NCBI RefSeq assembly: GCF_902148855.1
Contig: NC_043978.1
Location: 31,494,686 to 31,558,685 of the forward strand
Source of the DNA: Sphaeramia orbicularis
Lineage: Eukaryota > Chordata > Actinopteri > Kurtiformes > Apogonidae
Length of the DNA: 64,000 nt
Reading direction: 5' to 3'
The notes below the pieces were generated by a model. The model saw only the letters and a list, made by a program, of their open reading frames with translations, was not told where the DNA came from and did not search any database. The position numbers and the translations under genes are program-made. Positions within the stretch are counted from its first letter, which is position 1. Each line of letters starts with the position of its first letter. Positions 34,176 through 47,000 of the stretch are shown here, in pieces.

Positions 34176-34527
34176 GTGCTGAGAAGTACTTCGACATAAT
34201 TCTGTTCACAGTTTTAACACTTGTCTACTTCTTTCTATTTGTTTTGTGAAATAAATTCTTGCAAGAACTTTATATGGCTGTGCAGTGTTTATTTTGTACA
34301 CTCACTTGTTCACATTCACTTCAACAGTGCAACATTACAAAGAGCCATTCCAAAAGTCTGTAACAGTACACAGTGCAAAAAACCTGCAGTAAAGTTTCAG
34401 AATCAGCAAGTTATAAATAAAAGGTGTGCAGGACATACTTCAGAATCAACAATTTACTGTATAAATAGAATCAACAATTCAATTAAACTATTAAATCTAA
34501 GGTACATTCATGTACAGTCAGTAAACA

Positions 34528-35386
34528 CTAATGAGCACAAGAAGGGCAAACCTGTGGAGTGTCAGCAGGAGGGGCATCCACAAGCCCTACACAGGTGAAA
34601 TGGAACCACTGAACTGGACAGTTCTGATTGTCGCATGTGGCCATTTGACCTTTCTCTGGTCCAGCACAGTGACACACCTCTTCCTCTTGGGTGCTTTACG
34701 GGTTCTGACTGGCTGCTTTGTTGGCTTAATGCATTGCACTGGCTGTAGCTGCTGTAGCACTCTAGGGCCAACTGATGCTTGTGAGGTAGGTGGTTCTGTG
34801 TAGTACTGGGAAACAAGTTCAGGTAGAACCACCTTCGGGAAAAACTCCTAATCCTTATCTTCCAAAAATGACTGTCTGGGGTAATGCACACAATGCAGAC
34901 CCTCAGGGTCTAGTCTACAAAATCACAGCAGGCCCTGTCTGTAACAAAAAGTTGAGTCTGGACCTGGTTGTAGTATGAATGGGATTTTTTTAGGTGCACC
35001 TGACCATCTACCACTTATAGGCAGCAGGTGCAGTCAGTAGATAAACATGCACCAAGGACTGTGAAGGACTTGTATTTTGCTGGTCTTTAATTTCAGTGCA
35101 AATTTTCCCACAGCAGGTGCAGCTCACAAGAGCATCTGGTGATGCTCCTACTTGTGGAAAAGGTGGGTTGACAAAAAAACACAAGTTTGCACTTGTTGAT
35201 TGTGATACTGTTCTGCCTTTTGCTAAATGTATGCCTTCTTTGCTGTCTCCTCCTGTTTGATACCCCAGCTGGTGGCTGCTGTTCCTGGCCCCTGTGTAGG
35301 GTAACAAACCCTTACTTTCACGCTCCTCTTTACCCCCTCGGACGAGGTTTGTATTGCGAGATCTCACGAATGCTCAGGTGCTGAAA
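34528..35386 (-). pseudogene. YqaJ-type nuclease / PHD-finger partner gene of the ISL2EU element, decayed
   Basis: Read on the minus strand, pieces in several frames match the second protein of ISL2EU elements. GIKQEETAKKAY lies near 35260; FPQVGASPDALVSCTCCGK with TEIK (about 35160-35080) is the core of a YqaJ exonuclease fold, with Asp and Glu-x-Lys metal ligands; QVQTQLFVTDRACCDFV follows near 34960, then ITPDSHFW and VVLPELVSQYYT (about 34870-34810). The end is a Cys/His finger, CDNQNCPVQWFHFTC and later CPSC, with a stop at 34530-34528. The frame shifts at least three times and an in-frame stop follows CDFVD, so it is dead. No N-terminal domain was found upstream of 35386. It converges tail to tail with the transposase, 350 bp apart. 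Confidence 0.7.
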
Positions 35387-35499
35387 CAGCAGCAGGCCTC
35401 AAAGTCCGTGTTGTCTTCATCCATGCATCTTCAAATATCATTTTATTGTCAGTGTGTGTCCATGAATCCTATGGCTTTTAGAAAATGGGTCCATAATTT

Positions 35500-38400
35500 A
35501 TTCAGGTGAGTTTGGGGCGAATAAATCCATCTAAATTTCAACATCACGTTGAGTCCTCCATAGTAAAGAATTGGACTGAATCCGTCACTAATCTGTCACT
35601 GGGGCAGGGCAGTGCAAAAATCATGTGACACTGTAACAAAGTAATCCCTCTCCAGTGAACCGTCTTGTTCTTACTGAATCCATAATGTTGTTCAAGCTTT
35701 TCTGTCATAGGTGTAACTAGTCTTTCATGTTAATTTCACACATTGCACTTTTCAACAAAAACTACTTTTCATCTGAACTAGTAGGACCACATACGAAACA
35801 AAATGTGTGCAGTATGAAAACAGAAGGATAAACATCACTGTTATTTTATTTGGACAACAGGGACAAGAGACACTGTATAAAGTATGGAAAGTACAAATAT
35901 CTCAAGTTTCACTTATGCCATGAGGCAGCTGGTTATGATACATAGTTCAGGTGTGTTTTTATTAAAAAGTAAAGAAAACAGAATACTAGGCATTTTATCA
36001 GAGGACACCAAAAGCTGAACAACACATTTGCAAGTTAAAATGAAAGACTGAGAAGGCCAAATATACAACAGGTTCACCACAATAGGAAGGAAAGCTATTA
36101 GATCCATAGGACATAACCTGATACATGGCTCAAAACCAAATGTAATGTTGTACTGTAGGCCTATTTCTGATATACATCCCTTTACTGTGAAAATATATAG
36201 TAGTGTGTATTCCAACAAAAAGGACTAGTGATAGGCAAGTATTTCCAAGAAGAGTGCTTTTGAGACCCATTAAAGAGCTTATAACACAAATAAATTGATT
36301 CAGTTAAATCAAATTAATATGTTTGCAGATGTATTCTGTTTTAGGAGGAATACATGCAACCAAGCAGCAGATTCTAAATTGTATCCTTGGGTAAATTATG
36401 GAAACTATTCCGTCATACATACATTACCGCATGCACTTCTTTTACAGTAGTTCTCCACATTTTAGAGTTGTTACGGATTTTCTCATCACATTACAGTTCA
36501 ACATGTATTTCTATTCCCATCAGAACCAGTAAATTGCACATATTTCAACTTAAAAATAATTTGAGCGTTTGCCTGTACTGCCTTTGTCAAAACATGCCTT
36601 ATACTTTTATTTCAGACATAAATTTCACACCCCCAAAGGAGAATGTATCTCACTATGTATCAGCTACATCAGCACAATACTGTCTTAATGTTAAGCTGTA
36701 TAAATCTCACCTTCAGTGGTATCAGTAGATAGTAATTCATTACAGTTATATCCCATTGTTTCTTTTAGACTAAACCCTGTCCTGAGATGTAAATCATAAA
36801 TGATTCTCTTGTCATTTACATCATTAATGATTTACATTTAAATGGTGTGATTGTGCGCACATACCTTTGAGTCAAATCTCAAGAAAAAGAAACAGTTTTG
36901 TTAAGTCACAATGTAACCAGGATTGTACTTTGATTATACAAACAAAAAAAAGATGTCATCTGGACATCACAGATTAGAAAGATAAAAAATAAATGTCTAA
37001 AAAAAAGAAATAGTATAATCCCCCAACAAGGCTTTTTTCAGTCACTTTCTATTTTTTCCTGCACATTCTCATTTTCACCTCATGATTTTTCAAAGTGACA
37101 AAAATATGACAAAAATTTAAGACAAGGCATTGGTATGGTAGACTTAGCAGTTTGACATCATACATTACGTGGCATTAAATCAGCCACAACATCCCAGTTT
37201 TACACTAAGAGAGGACACAGATGAGGGAATATGAGGAATTATTTTTGTGCCTAATACTCTTTCTCAGAGTCAGACCAATATATGGAGGTGATACTAGACT
37301 TTAACAATCAAACCCCACTGTTTTCAACCAACAGCTGAATATCACAAATTTCTCTAGCACCAGCAAAATACAGTATTTAGCTTCATTTTACAGATCTTTT
37401 ACTATCTGGGACTGAAGTGCACTGCAAATGTTAATTTTAAGGGATGTCTCACCTTTAAGAATGAAAGATGTAAAAAATGTTATTTTTCAGCTTGAACAGC
37501 CATATTCATAAAATGTTTTAACAGTGACACATTTTGTTGTCGTTTCAACTTTCAATTAAATATTGTCAACGTTAAAATGTGGCTTGACATTGGCACAAAT
37601 TATAAACTGTTAGCAAGTTCCAAACACAAAAGTTAGTATCATTCCTCAAAATATATTAGTCTGACTCTCCTCTGGAAAATGTTAAATGCCTGATGCTGTT
37701 TTTTGTCAACCATGTCTAAATATTAAGCACAACTGGCGTTCGGAGAGGTCACAGCCATCATCATCCTTAAAACTGTGCACCTCAAAGCTGCGGTCACCAT
37801 GAAGTAATCAAAGTAGATTACACCAAAATGAAGCACAACATTCATAAACACTAATAACAGTAATAGCTATAATGCACAATAATAGCCAACAATCTCCCTA
37901 AAGATACAGTAACCCACTTACACAGAATTCACCCAGTAGATTAAAAAGAGGACATTTAATGCCACCCTGTGTGCAGTGTTTTCAAGACTGTCACTGTCAC
38001 TAGAAATGGAGGTTTGATAATAAACTGTTCAGTTTGGAATGTTGCAGTGGAAATATGCAGGAGTGTTTTATCACTATAGAACAGCACGTTGCAACTATGA
38101 ATCACTGTGTTTCTTCTCTAAACAGAGACCAAAAGATATAATCTACTGATGGAGGAGTGAGTCTACAGCATGAGAAGCACCACTCGAAGGCTGCTGCCGC
38201 CAGCTTGTTCATTTGAAGAGGAGAAGGTACAAACATATGTAAGCTTCGGAGTGCCACTTGTAAAAGCGGTTTGTAGTGTTATGTCATCCTGTTTAGACTG
38301 GAGTGATTTTCCTATTTATCATCTAAATGCCCTAGAATGAACACTGATGGAGAAACTGACTGACACAGAACTCTGCATTGTTCTGGTTAGATGTTCTGGC

Positions 38401-39066
38401 AGGACATTTGTTTTCCAGAACTGAAGGAAATTACTATTGTAATGCCAAAGTGTACATAACCCTATATAAAACCAGAAATAACTAAGCATAAATCAAAATC
38501 TAAGTGTAAGACTCCCTCAAATAATTAAAAAGGTGTAATTCAGGAGGTTTACTGAGTGTAAACTACTTAAGGAAAACAAACATACATTTGTCTGCATGGA
38601 CACATTTAAGAAGGGCGGATGAGTACGATGGATTTCTGTCCGCTTTAAAGAGGTATGGGAGTGTTAATTCAGTACAGACATATAACTGGCACATGGAGAG
38701 GTTGTATGAGAGACAAAAGCAGACCTGTGTCAAATAGTATTTTCAGTTTTAGGCCAGATGGGGAAGGTTAGTTAGTGTTCAGAATGTTGACAACCACAGA
38801 AAAGTACTGTAAGAGAACTCTGAAATACAATCGTGTGATTTTCTGAACCTGCTGGTTCACCTTGAAATGTAGTGTGCTGCTCTGTAAGTTCATACAGACA
38901 TCAAACAGGCCTAAAACTGAGTACAGGAAGTATTTAAACACTATTTAAGTCAGGTCTGGTCCAAAGAGGAGGGAAACATTAAACTGTAGTGTGTTCTCCA
39001 TAAGAGATGACACAAGTTGTGCAATCAGGATCCTCCTCACAGCTCAGACCTCCCGATGAGGTGACC
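35500..39066. other. gene-free stretch, probably gmfb 3' untranslated region in its right part
   Basis: No exon, repeat family or RNA gene recognised. The sequence is A/T-rich and mostly unique. Vertebrate GMFB transcripts have 3' untranslated regions of several kilobases, so part of 36000-39066 may be transcribed on the minus strand, but no single poly(A) site stands out. Confidence 0.4.
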
Positions 39067-42000
39067 TTAGCGGAAGAACCCAAGTTTCTCTCTGAGCCAT
39101 TCCTCTGTTAGGTCCTCAGTGTTTCTGATCTCAAACACCTTGAAAGAAAAGCATAAAACAGGGTTAATCCTTGACAACTCAAATGGAATACAGAGCTTTT
39201 GGCATACTACAAGATGTTGTATTAGGTCTGGACTTTATTTACATTTTTCTAATGCTATAATTTGATCACGTCAAAAATAAGAATTCAGAAAAGTGTTAAA
39301 CTGTGAAATAATATACTGCTTGTGTTGAGCTGAAGACACTATAAATATTTTGTCCAGAAACAGAGAACTAGATAACATCTGTGTAGCAAACCGAGTCATT
39401 ACAAGCTGAAACTTGCACATTTCCTTAACCAAATGAAAAACAGATTCCAAAGGATCCCACATACATAGAAAAGCTTGAAGTCTGCAGTAAGTATAGCCAA
39501 GTTGGTAACGAATGATCTACTTGAACAAAAAATATAAGAGTAACTGCAAGGTGTCAGGCAGATAATTTTCTGGCTTTTATAAAGCAGTGTTGCATCAATT
39601 AGATCCCAGTATTCATTTATTAGACCATTAGAACAACTACAGACTGGTCCACCCACATTAGAAACAGCTCATTCACAGTTTACTAACCTTAGTCAGTTCA
39701 ACAGTCCGCACCAGTTTGTTTTTGCTTCCCGCGTACATCATCTGTTGCTCCGGTCTGCAACCTGTTGAACACAAAAAAGTTACTTCGCAGTGAACAACCA
39801 TTCAGCTGTATATGTTCAATGATAAATGACTTCAGAGCCAGTCCTACCCAGTGGACTGGAGAAGATGAAGCAAAGGGGGTAGGAAATGCGTCCGTCATCA
39901 TGATGGTACTTGTAGCTGTAGACGATAAATGTGCCTGGTGCTAAGGACAGTTTCTGTGCTTAATTTTAAGACCATTTTACAAGGTAAAAAAGTTATGCAA
40001 TAAAAAATAGGAATTAAAAAAAAACAAAACAGTGACATTTACATTAACAAGGAGTAAAGCTAAAAGTGTACTTCAAATAGCATAACAAAAACAGCTAAAA
40101 TATTATTATAAATAGTACAGTTGCATAAAAAAGATGAGCTCATTGTTTCAAAGGATATCTGGGCTGTCTCTCAGGCAGTTCATTCTTCAGTTCATCAGGA
40201 GAAATATCCTAAAAAGAGCAGAAATTAAACAATTTCGGTTTTGTAATTTAACATTTCCTTTATACAGGCTACCTTCAAAGTCAACATGTAGACTGAGGAA
40301 TTAAATACATGTAAAAAAAAAACTTGTGGTAAGTAACTTACCTCATGCTCTTCTTCAAGTATAACAAGTTGCTTGTCTTTGTCGATTTTCACTGTAGAGT
40401 AAAAGTAATAATAAAACAAGACAATATGAGTTTAGCTGTGGTTGTGTGTGAAAGTGGTCTGGTGAGTAAAAAATTCCAGTGTTAGAATGCTAACATCATC
40501 TCCCCTACTCCAGAACACATAAACATTACTGACTTGAGTGGAATAAGGTTCTTTCCAATACTTACTAACGATGGCTGCATTATTGGTCTCCTTCCGGAAG
40601 CGAAACTCCTTCAGCTTTTTAATCAGATCTTCATCCACATCACAGACTACAAGTGATTCACTCTAAAGGGGAGGAAACATCAATTTAACATGTTTTTCAT
40701 TTTATTAACAGGAAATTATCAAGCTGCATGTTATAATATCTTAAAATCTGTCTGAGTTATAAACATAAAAAGTGTTCACTAGGAATGAAGTGAAATATAG
40801 TGAACACAAGTCATCTGAGTGCTCCTTTTTATCTGAGTAACCATTTAAATCTATGTTAATAGCAGCATGTACCCTTCATAAGATACGCACTGACATCTCA
40901 TATGACAAAATGGTAATATAATGCCTCTGTTCTGCTTATCAAAATATAATGCAGCTTGAACATTGCTGCAGTATGAATAATGTGCTCCAAATATGTGCAA
41001 TTTTATGCCATCTAGCAATTTCATGCTGCAAAAATATAGTAAATGGACAAATAAGTAAGGATTATTTCATATTAAGAATAGGTACAAGACTCAGATCAAA
41101 GCATTAAATGGTTTTCGTGTATTGTGTTGTTCTGTGGTAAAGCATTGTGTTATAAAGTTACTGTTAAAGGGTTAAAGTAGCCAACAACTACGGTGTAATA
41201 CTCTGCATTAGTTCAATCTGACCCACAGGTTTAACCACAGAGAAAAATACACATGCGTTTCAGCAGCATTTCATTGGTCTGATTCACACAAAGCATTATA
41301 TAACACCATCACAAAGGAATAAACTCTTTAGGAGTCTCTGCAGAGACTCTGAATTCTATAATTACACCTTCCTGAACAGATGGCTGGTGGGAGTCGGGAT
41401 TTTACAGAGCTCAGAGAGAGATCTTTAAAGATTAAGGAGAGTGGAGTGACTGTGCTTGGGACTGAAAGGCTTGAAACACAGGAAGCGCTAGTAAAATTTT
41501 GGGAATGAAGGTAAAAGTCATGGTTTACTGGTGGTTTCAATTCCTCTAGCCTAACAGCCAACTTGCTAAATTGGCTCGATTGCTAATCCAATCAATAATT
41601 AGGAGTCGTTTAGTTTAATTTGTTCAGTTAATCTGGTCAATGTTACGTCTAAATTTAGATGGTAACAGCCCCGATGTCGATCGGCAATGAAGCTGTCATG
41701 ACACGCAGTCGAACAGCCGGAGGGAAACGGTATTCATTGTGAAATCCAGGCGAGCTAGCATCAGACAGACAGCTCCCAAACCCAGCGCTGCGTCAAGCTA
41801 ACACAAATTAGCGACAATGTAACAGGAAACTGTACAATCTGATCTCAACAATAAAAGCATATCTTCTGTTTCTGCTAACGGTGATAATGTACCCTCAGGC
41901 ATTTTCCTCACAAAACGAGCTACTAAACTACTAGCTCCTTCTATGCCATTTCAGTTTGGTAATTTAATATCAGAATTAAACCAGTAGATAATTATTCCGC

Positions 42001-42243
42001 TACATGGATTTTATTTTGAAAACCACCGGAAAGCAACAACTGCTATTGCTTGTGCGCCTTACATCAATACAATAGACAGAGGGTGGAACTAATGCTAGGC
42101 TAGTAAGCTAACGCTAGCCAATCTGCGACCTTACTTTTCATCGCACACCCGGAAACTTCAAACATGTTATTATCCTGTGATCACAAAACTAAGAACGCAA
42201 AATGTCGACATCTTTCTCAGCACTGCGTTTAATAACTCACCAT
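39067..42243 (-). CDS. gmfb: Glia maturation factor beta
   Basis: Coding exons 42243-42241 (the ATG alone), 40662-40566, 40391-40342, 40208-40159, 39930-39848, 39761-39688 and 39138-39067 give 142 residues, the human length. The protein is one ADF-homology domain that binds Arp2/3 and prunes actin branches. Seen: [84 protein letters not shown], and [13 protein letters not shown] at the end. Splicing the ATG onto SES matches the human MSES start. Six introns; that between 40159 and 39930 starts ATATCCTTT and ends AC (see the separate entry). Divergent from lgals3, which starts 1.3 kb away. Confidence 0.96.
39931..40158 (-). other. U12-type AT-AC intron of gmfb
   Basis: The 228-bp intron begins ATATCCTTT, a full match to the U12 5' splice-site consensus of the AT-AC subtype, and ends CAGGCAC. 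GTCCTTAGC, 7 of 9 to the branch consensus TTCCTTAAC, lies about 10 nt before the 3' end, the usual distance. The joined codons (CCC AG + A TTT ATC) read P-R-F-I, exactly as the conserved protein requires, and no GT-AG alternative keeps that reading. Confidence 0.9.
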
Positions 42244-43383
42244 TTTGTAGAGTTAGGAGTTCCCTGAAGCTGCTGCTGCTCTGAATGGAAGGAACGCTTT
42301 CAATGTTTTTTTTTTTTTTTAACTTCTCATCATCTTGTGACTGGTTTGACCAATCAGCGCCCAGCTCCTTCTAAAGTTGGACATAAATCTCTCCTCATCA
42401 TTGTAGTTTGTAATAAAAGAAATAAAAATGTGCATCATCTCAGTCAGATATTTAATCATGTCCATGTAAGTATTTAATCTCCCGCCTTGTAAGACTGCTG
42501 TGCCAAAATAAAGTTTATTATTTCCATTTCTTTCTAGTTTGGGTGCATTCGATTTCCGCAATAATTTACGGACAATTTGTTACAATATAACGAAATTACC
42601 AATTACTAATAACTTTTTAATCTTTAGTCAGGTTTAACAAAAAAAATTGAAAAAGACCACATTCGCACTTGTTTTGTTAATTGTGCCCATAAAGTTGGAA
42701 TAATTTTCTTTTCAGACACATTCCTCTTTTTGTTCCTATTTATACACATCAGTAATCACCTTTGACCATGTACAATGATTACATACTGAGTCACAGTTAC
42801 ACTTTATTTATCAAAAATAAATCACATTGTCACAATCATTTCATAAGAAGAGGTGTGTGTGTTCAAAAACAGTGGAAATAATGTCAAATCCTTAGCAGCT
42901 GATAAAAATACGAAGCATCAATAGCCTTATACATGGTAGAGTAATAACACATAATCCTTGCTGCAATCAGTGTAAAAATATATTATCAGGACTGTAATGT
43001 ATCAAGAGAAAAACTCAGTGCAGATTGTTGTCTTCAGAATGTATGCATTTCATAGTTTGTCAATATGGAGCCAGTTTTAGATACTTAGTTTATTTTCTTG
43101 GCTGTCAGCGTCCAGATCCCTCTAAAGATGGTCGTAAAGATCTCCTCACCTTTGTAGTTTGTTATAAAATAAATAAATAAAATGTACATAATTACAGTCA
43201 TCATAATGATATTATTATATTTTATATTATTCATAATATCGTGGGCATGAAGATATAAACTGCCTCTTGTAATACTTTTGTGACAAAGTGAAAAAAAAAA
43301 ACTCAGTTTATTTATTTATTTAATTATATTTTAGGTATAATTTAAAAATTACATATAGCTTTGGAAATCAGGTCAGCTCATCC

Positions 43384-43418
<35 letters not shown>

Positions 43419-44093
43419 TAACGTTATCTGATTGTGTGTTTGCGTGTCTGTGTGTGTGTACGTGCACAGGAACGAGCCCACCCTTTGGGTGACGTCATTA
43501 CTGGACGTGTGCGGCGCCCTTCCTTTGAGAGAGTTGTAGTTTGAGTGCAGATATAACGTTAGCTTGTAGTTCTATGCCTCGGCAGCCGAAATTAGCTGGC
43601 TAACTGGCTACCACATCTGGATAAATCATCACTGTTATCCACCGTCATCTGAGAGGAGTCTGTCTTCTGCCGAGGTAGTGTGAACGGACAGCTGTTAGCA
43701 CTTACTTTGTTCAGATATCGTGGGGCTAAAACAAACAAGTGAGCTAACTATACATCTTGTAAACTGACAGTTAGCTTCTGTTAGCTACGTAGGTAGCCAA
43801 GTGTGTACACAGATAGTTAACTATACTGAATAACTGAAATCTGTTAATATGCAACTGAAGGCAGGGTCACATATGAATAGCTTGTTGTTGTGTATTTCAC
43901 TTAGGTTACGGTGTTTTGACTTCACCCAAATGGGTTTTGTTGGTCACCAGTTGGAGAATGGAAACAATTACTCGGCTTTTACACAGAGCCTCTGTGCGAC
44001 ATTTTCTCAGTGTTTTACAACTTGCAATAAGCTGTTGTCATAACTAACCAATAAAATTAATGAAAGTTGTCTTTTCTTGTTTTGTCATAGATC
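42244..44093. promoter_or_regulatory. gmfb-lgals3 head-to-head promoter region with an internal duplication
   Basis: gmfb starts leftward at 42243. A probable noncoding first exon of lgals3 lies at about 43540-43674 (CCGAG then GTAGTG), after a short G/C-rich stretch (GTGCGGCGCCCTTCC near 43510). Between them two related segments of about 200 bp, 42345-42540 and 43100-43310, share AGTTTGTAATAAAA- and TCTCCTCA-type words. A T-run fills 43387-43417. Confidence 0.5.
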
Positions 44094-47000
44094 ATGGCAG
44101 ACTTTTCGGTGAGTTAAATTGCTACATATCCTGTAATGTTATGGTTTACCAGCGGTCAGAGTTGAAAATGTATTTATTGGACTCAGAGTCAGTTTCCCTT
44201 TTCCTTCTCCTTCAGCTGGCTGATGCTTTAGGAGATGACAGTCCTTCCAAAGCAACTAAAACAGGAAACACTAATCCATCGGCCCCTGCCAGCAACCCTC
44301 CACCTGCAGCAAACCCTGGATGGCCTGGTTCCGCACCAGGAGCTCCCACCCAGCCCTCTGCTCCAGCTGACTTTGCTGGTGGCCCAGGTGCTCCGGGGCA
44401 GTTTCCATTCCCCTCTGGTCCTGGTGCACCGGGCCAATACCCAGGGCCTCCTTCAGCACCTGGAGGTTTCCCTCCAGGTCCTGGGATACCTGGACAATAT
44501 CCTGCACCAGGGGCTCCCGGGCAGTTTCCCTCCAGCCCTGGAGCTCCAGGACAGTTCCCTGGGCAGTACCCACCTGAAGGAGCCCCAGGACAGCTACCCG
44601 GAGGACCTGTTCCTTACCCAACCGGACCATTTCCCTCTGGCCCAGGAGCTCCCCCTGGGCCCTATCCTAATGTGCCTTACCCAGGTGGTCACCCAGGAGG
44701 AGGCGATGGGATGTATGGTCCAGGAGGTCCAGGTGCATTCCCCCCTCCTGCTGGACCTGGCTCTTTCCCTGCATTCCCTGCTGGAGGATTTCCCCCAATA
44801 CCCCCAGGGTCATGGGGACCACCTGCAGGTGGTGGCTTCCCTCCTGCCCCTGGCCCCTTTGGCCCTGGTCCTGGTCCCATGGGTCCATATGGTGGTCCTG
44901 CAGCTCCAGGAGGCATGCTGGTGAGTATGTTTAAAATAAGATTATGCTGCTTGCTTGCTGCATTTCTTTGCTGTAGAGTTTCTGGTTGGTGTGGTAGTTT
45001 GTGGGATTTAATGTGGTAAACTACTACCAGCTAAATTTACCTGTCACAGTGTCTGTCTGCACTATTAGGACCATACACCATGAACTAGTTATACAGATAT
45101 ACACCTCTAACACAATTATTTTTTCTTCGAAACAATTACAGTGACACTGTGCTTTTTCAAAACTGGTGCTGGTTGACAAAGAGAGTTGGTTTCTTGTACT
45201 TTTTGGGACTTTCTGCAGGATTCATAATTTTAAATGAGTTCTGCAATTGGAATGTGGTTCTCCTGGGCTCTGCTGGGGTGCAAAGCAAAGTAAAGCATAA
45301 ATCAAAAATAACAAAATTGTAGTTCTCAAAAATGTATTCTTGTCTTTCAGCCCAGATATAATCCACCATATAATTGAAAGAAATGAACTCAACTTTACAG
45401 TGGAACAAGGACTTCACTTCCAGAAACAACTTATGGTTTGATAGGCTACGTCAAAATGTGCCAAGACTATTTACACACAGTTTACGATATGTGTTAAATC
45501 TTCCAGTGGGATGTAATGTTTAAATTAAGTGCAATATGGATTTTACACATTTACAAAATGCTTGCGTTTATTGTATGAACACACATTTTTGTTTACTTTA
45601 ATAAAATTACACTTTTTATGTTCAATGTTGTTTCTGAATTCTGTGTCATTTTTGTACATGTTTATTGTAAAATAACTTTTTTTTGTCAATTTGTTAAGAT
45701 GTTACAAATTCCAGATTTAACTTTCCAGTTAAACTGTTTTATTGTGATGACTGTGACTTGCATAAGGGTTGTAATGACTCATTGGGGAGTTGGAGAAGGA
45801 ATATGGGCAGGGTCGAACTTTTCAATAATGTTTAACTACAATTCCCAGTTTTGCTTTTGTTGTATTAAACACACAGCTGCTTAGTTACCAGAATATTAGA
45901 CTATTAGTGTTTAAATGTAAAATGTATTTTATGTCTGCATTATTTCAACAGGATAAACACTATTTTTGTTTTCTGTATCAGTAAATCAGGAAATACATAG
46001 AAATTTGAATACATTTACATAACTTAATACCTCATTGAATAAATGTTTTCTGCAGATGGTGCCCTATGATCTGCCACTTCATGCTGGAATGATGCCCAGA
46101 CTTTTGATCACAATAGTGGGTGAGCCTGTTCCTGGTGGAGACAGGTATGAACATTTTTCAGGCTTAATTTTTTGTTTATTTGAAAAATAAACATTTAATT
46201 TGTTCTAACTTTCTATAGCAAGCTAGTGGTGTCATCTCTAAGTGACTGTCAAATTGTTAAGTTTGTTTTTCACATGTTTTTATTGAACACATCATTAATA
46301 TTTGCTTACCTTATTTCTCCACCATTTACTTGCACTTCATAACTTTACAAATTAAAGTTGGTTTTGGTTCTGTAAATTCAAAATATTGAACAAAACTTTT
46401 TTTTTTTTTTTTTGCAGGTTCCATATTGACTTCATGAAAGGTCCAGATGTTGTGTTTCACTTCAATCCTCGATTTAGTGAGCGTACAATTGTTAGAAACT
46501 CCAACCTAGGTGGATGTTGGGGACCAGAGGAACGAGAAGGACCTTTCCCATTTGTTCAGGGGCAGCGTTTCGAGGTATGGTGTTCTTAACCTTTTTACTA
46601 TAATCATAAACTTCGGCTTCACTCTATACCTTGCATTTGCAGTTAGGCAAATGAGCAACAGAGCAGAAAAGCACCATTGTTCCAAGATGCTGTAGTAGGC
46701 TTCATGGTGATCAATAGTTCCTTCATTATTGGTCACAGCAGCAGTTTGAATCCACATCACTGGCTCATCTTAGACTACGGTTACACTGCAAGCATTAGTG
46801 TTCACTTTATATTTATTATTTACATCCGATTTATTTTCTTAATTTTGCTGTCTATCAATATTATCATTATTTGTCAAATTTAACCGACTATTACATTACA
46901 GTGTGAACTGGTTCTGAACTGACCCACATGTGCATTAGAACAAGATCAAACGCATCAAACAGCACAATGTTGTACATAAGTAAACACGCAGATCAGTGCT

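Larger units (their letters stand above)
31750..35500. mobile_element. ISL2EU-type DNA transposon (two genes, convergent)
   Basis: A THAP-DDE transposase and a YqaJ/PHD gene facing each other is the layout known for ISL2EU elements. I could not find the inverted ends or the short target duplication, so the limits are estimates: somewhere in the 0.2 kb before the transposase start and beyond the last YqaJ match. The transposase frame is open but the partner is broken. Confidence 0.6.

Noticed and set aside
44235-44924. Long frames in other phases and on the other strand of the galectin-3 tail exon
   Set aside because: Low-complexity G/C-rich repeats stay open in several frames; only the frame that joins LADALGDD to the carbohydrate domain makes sense.
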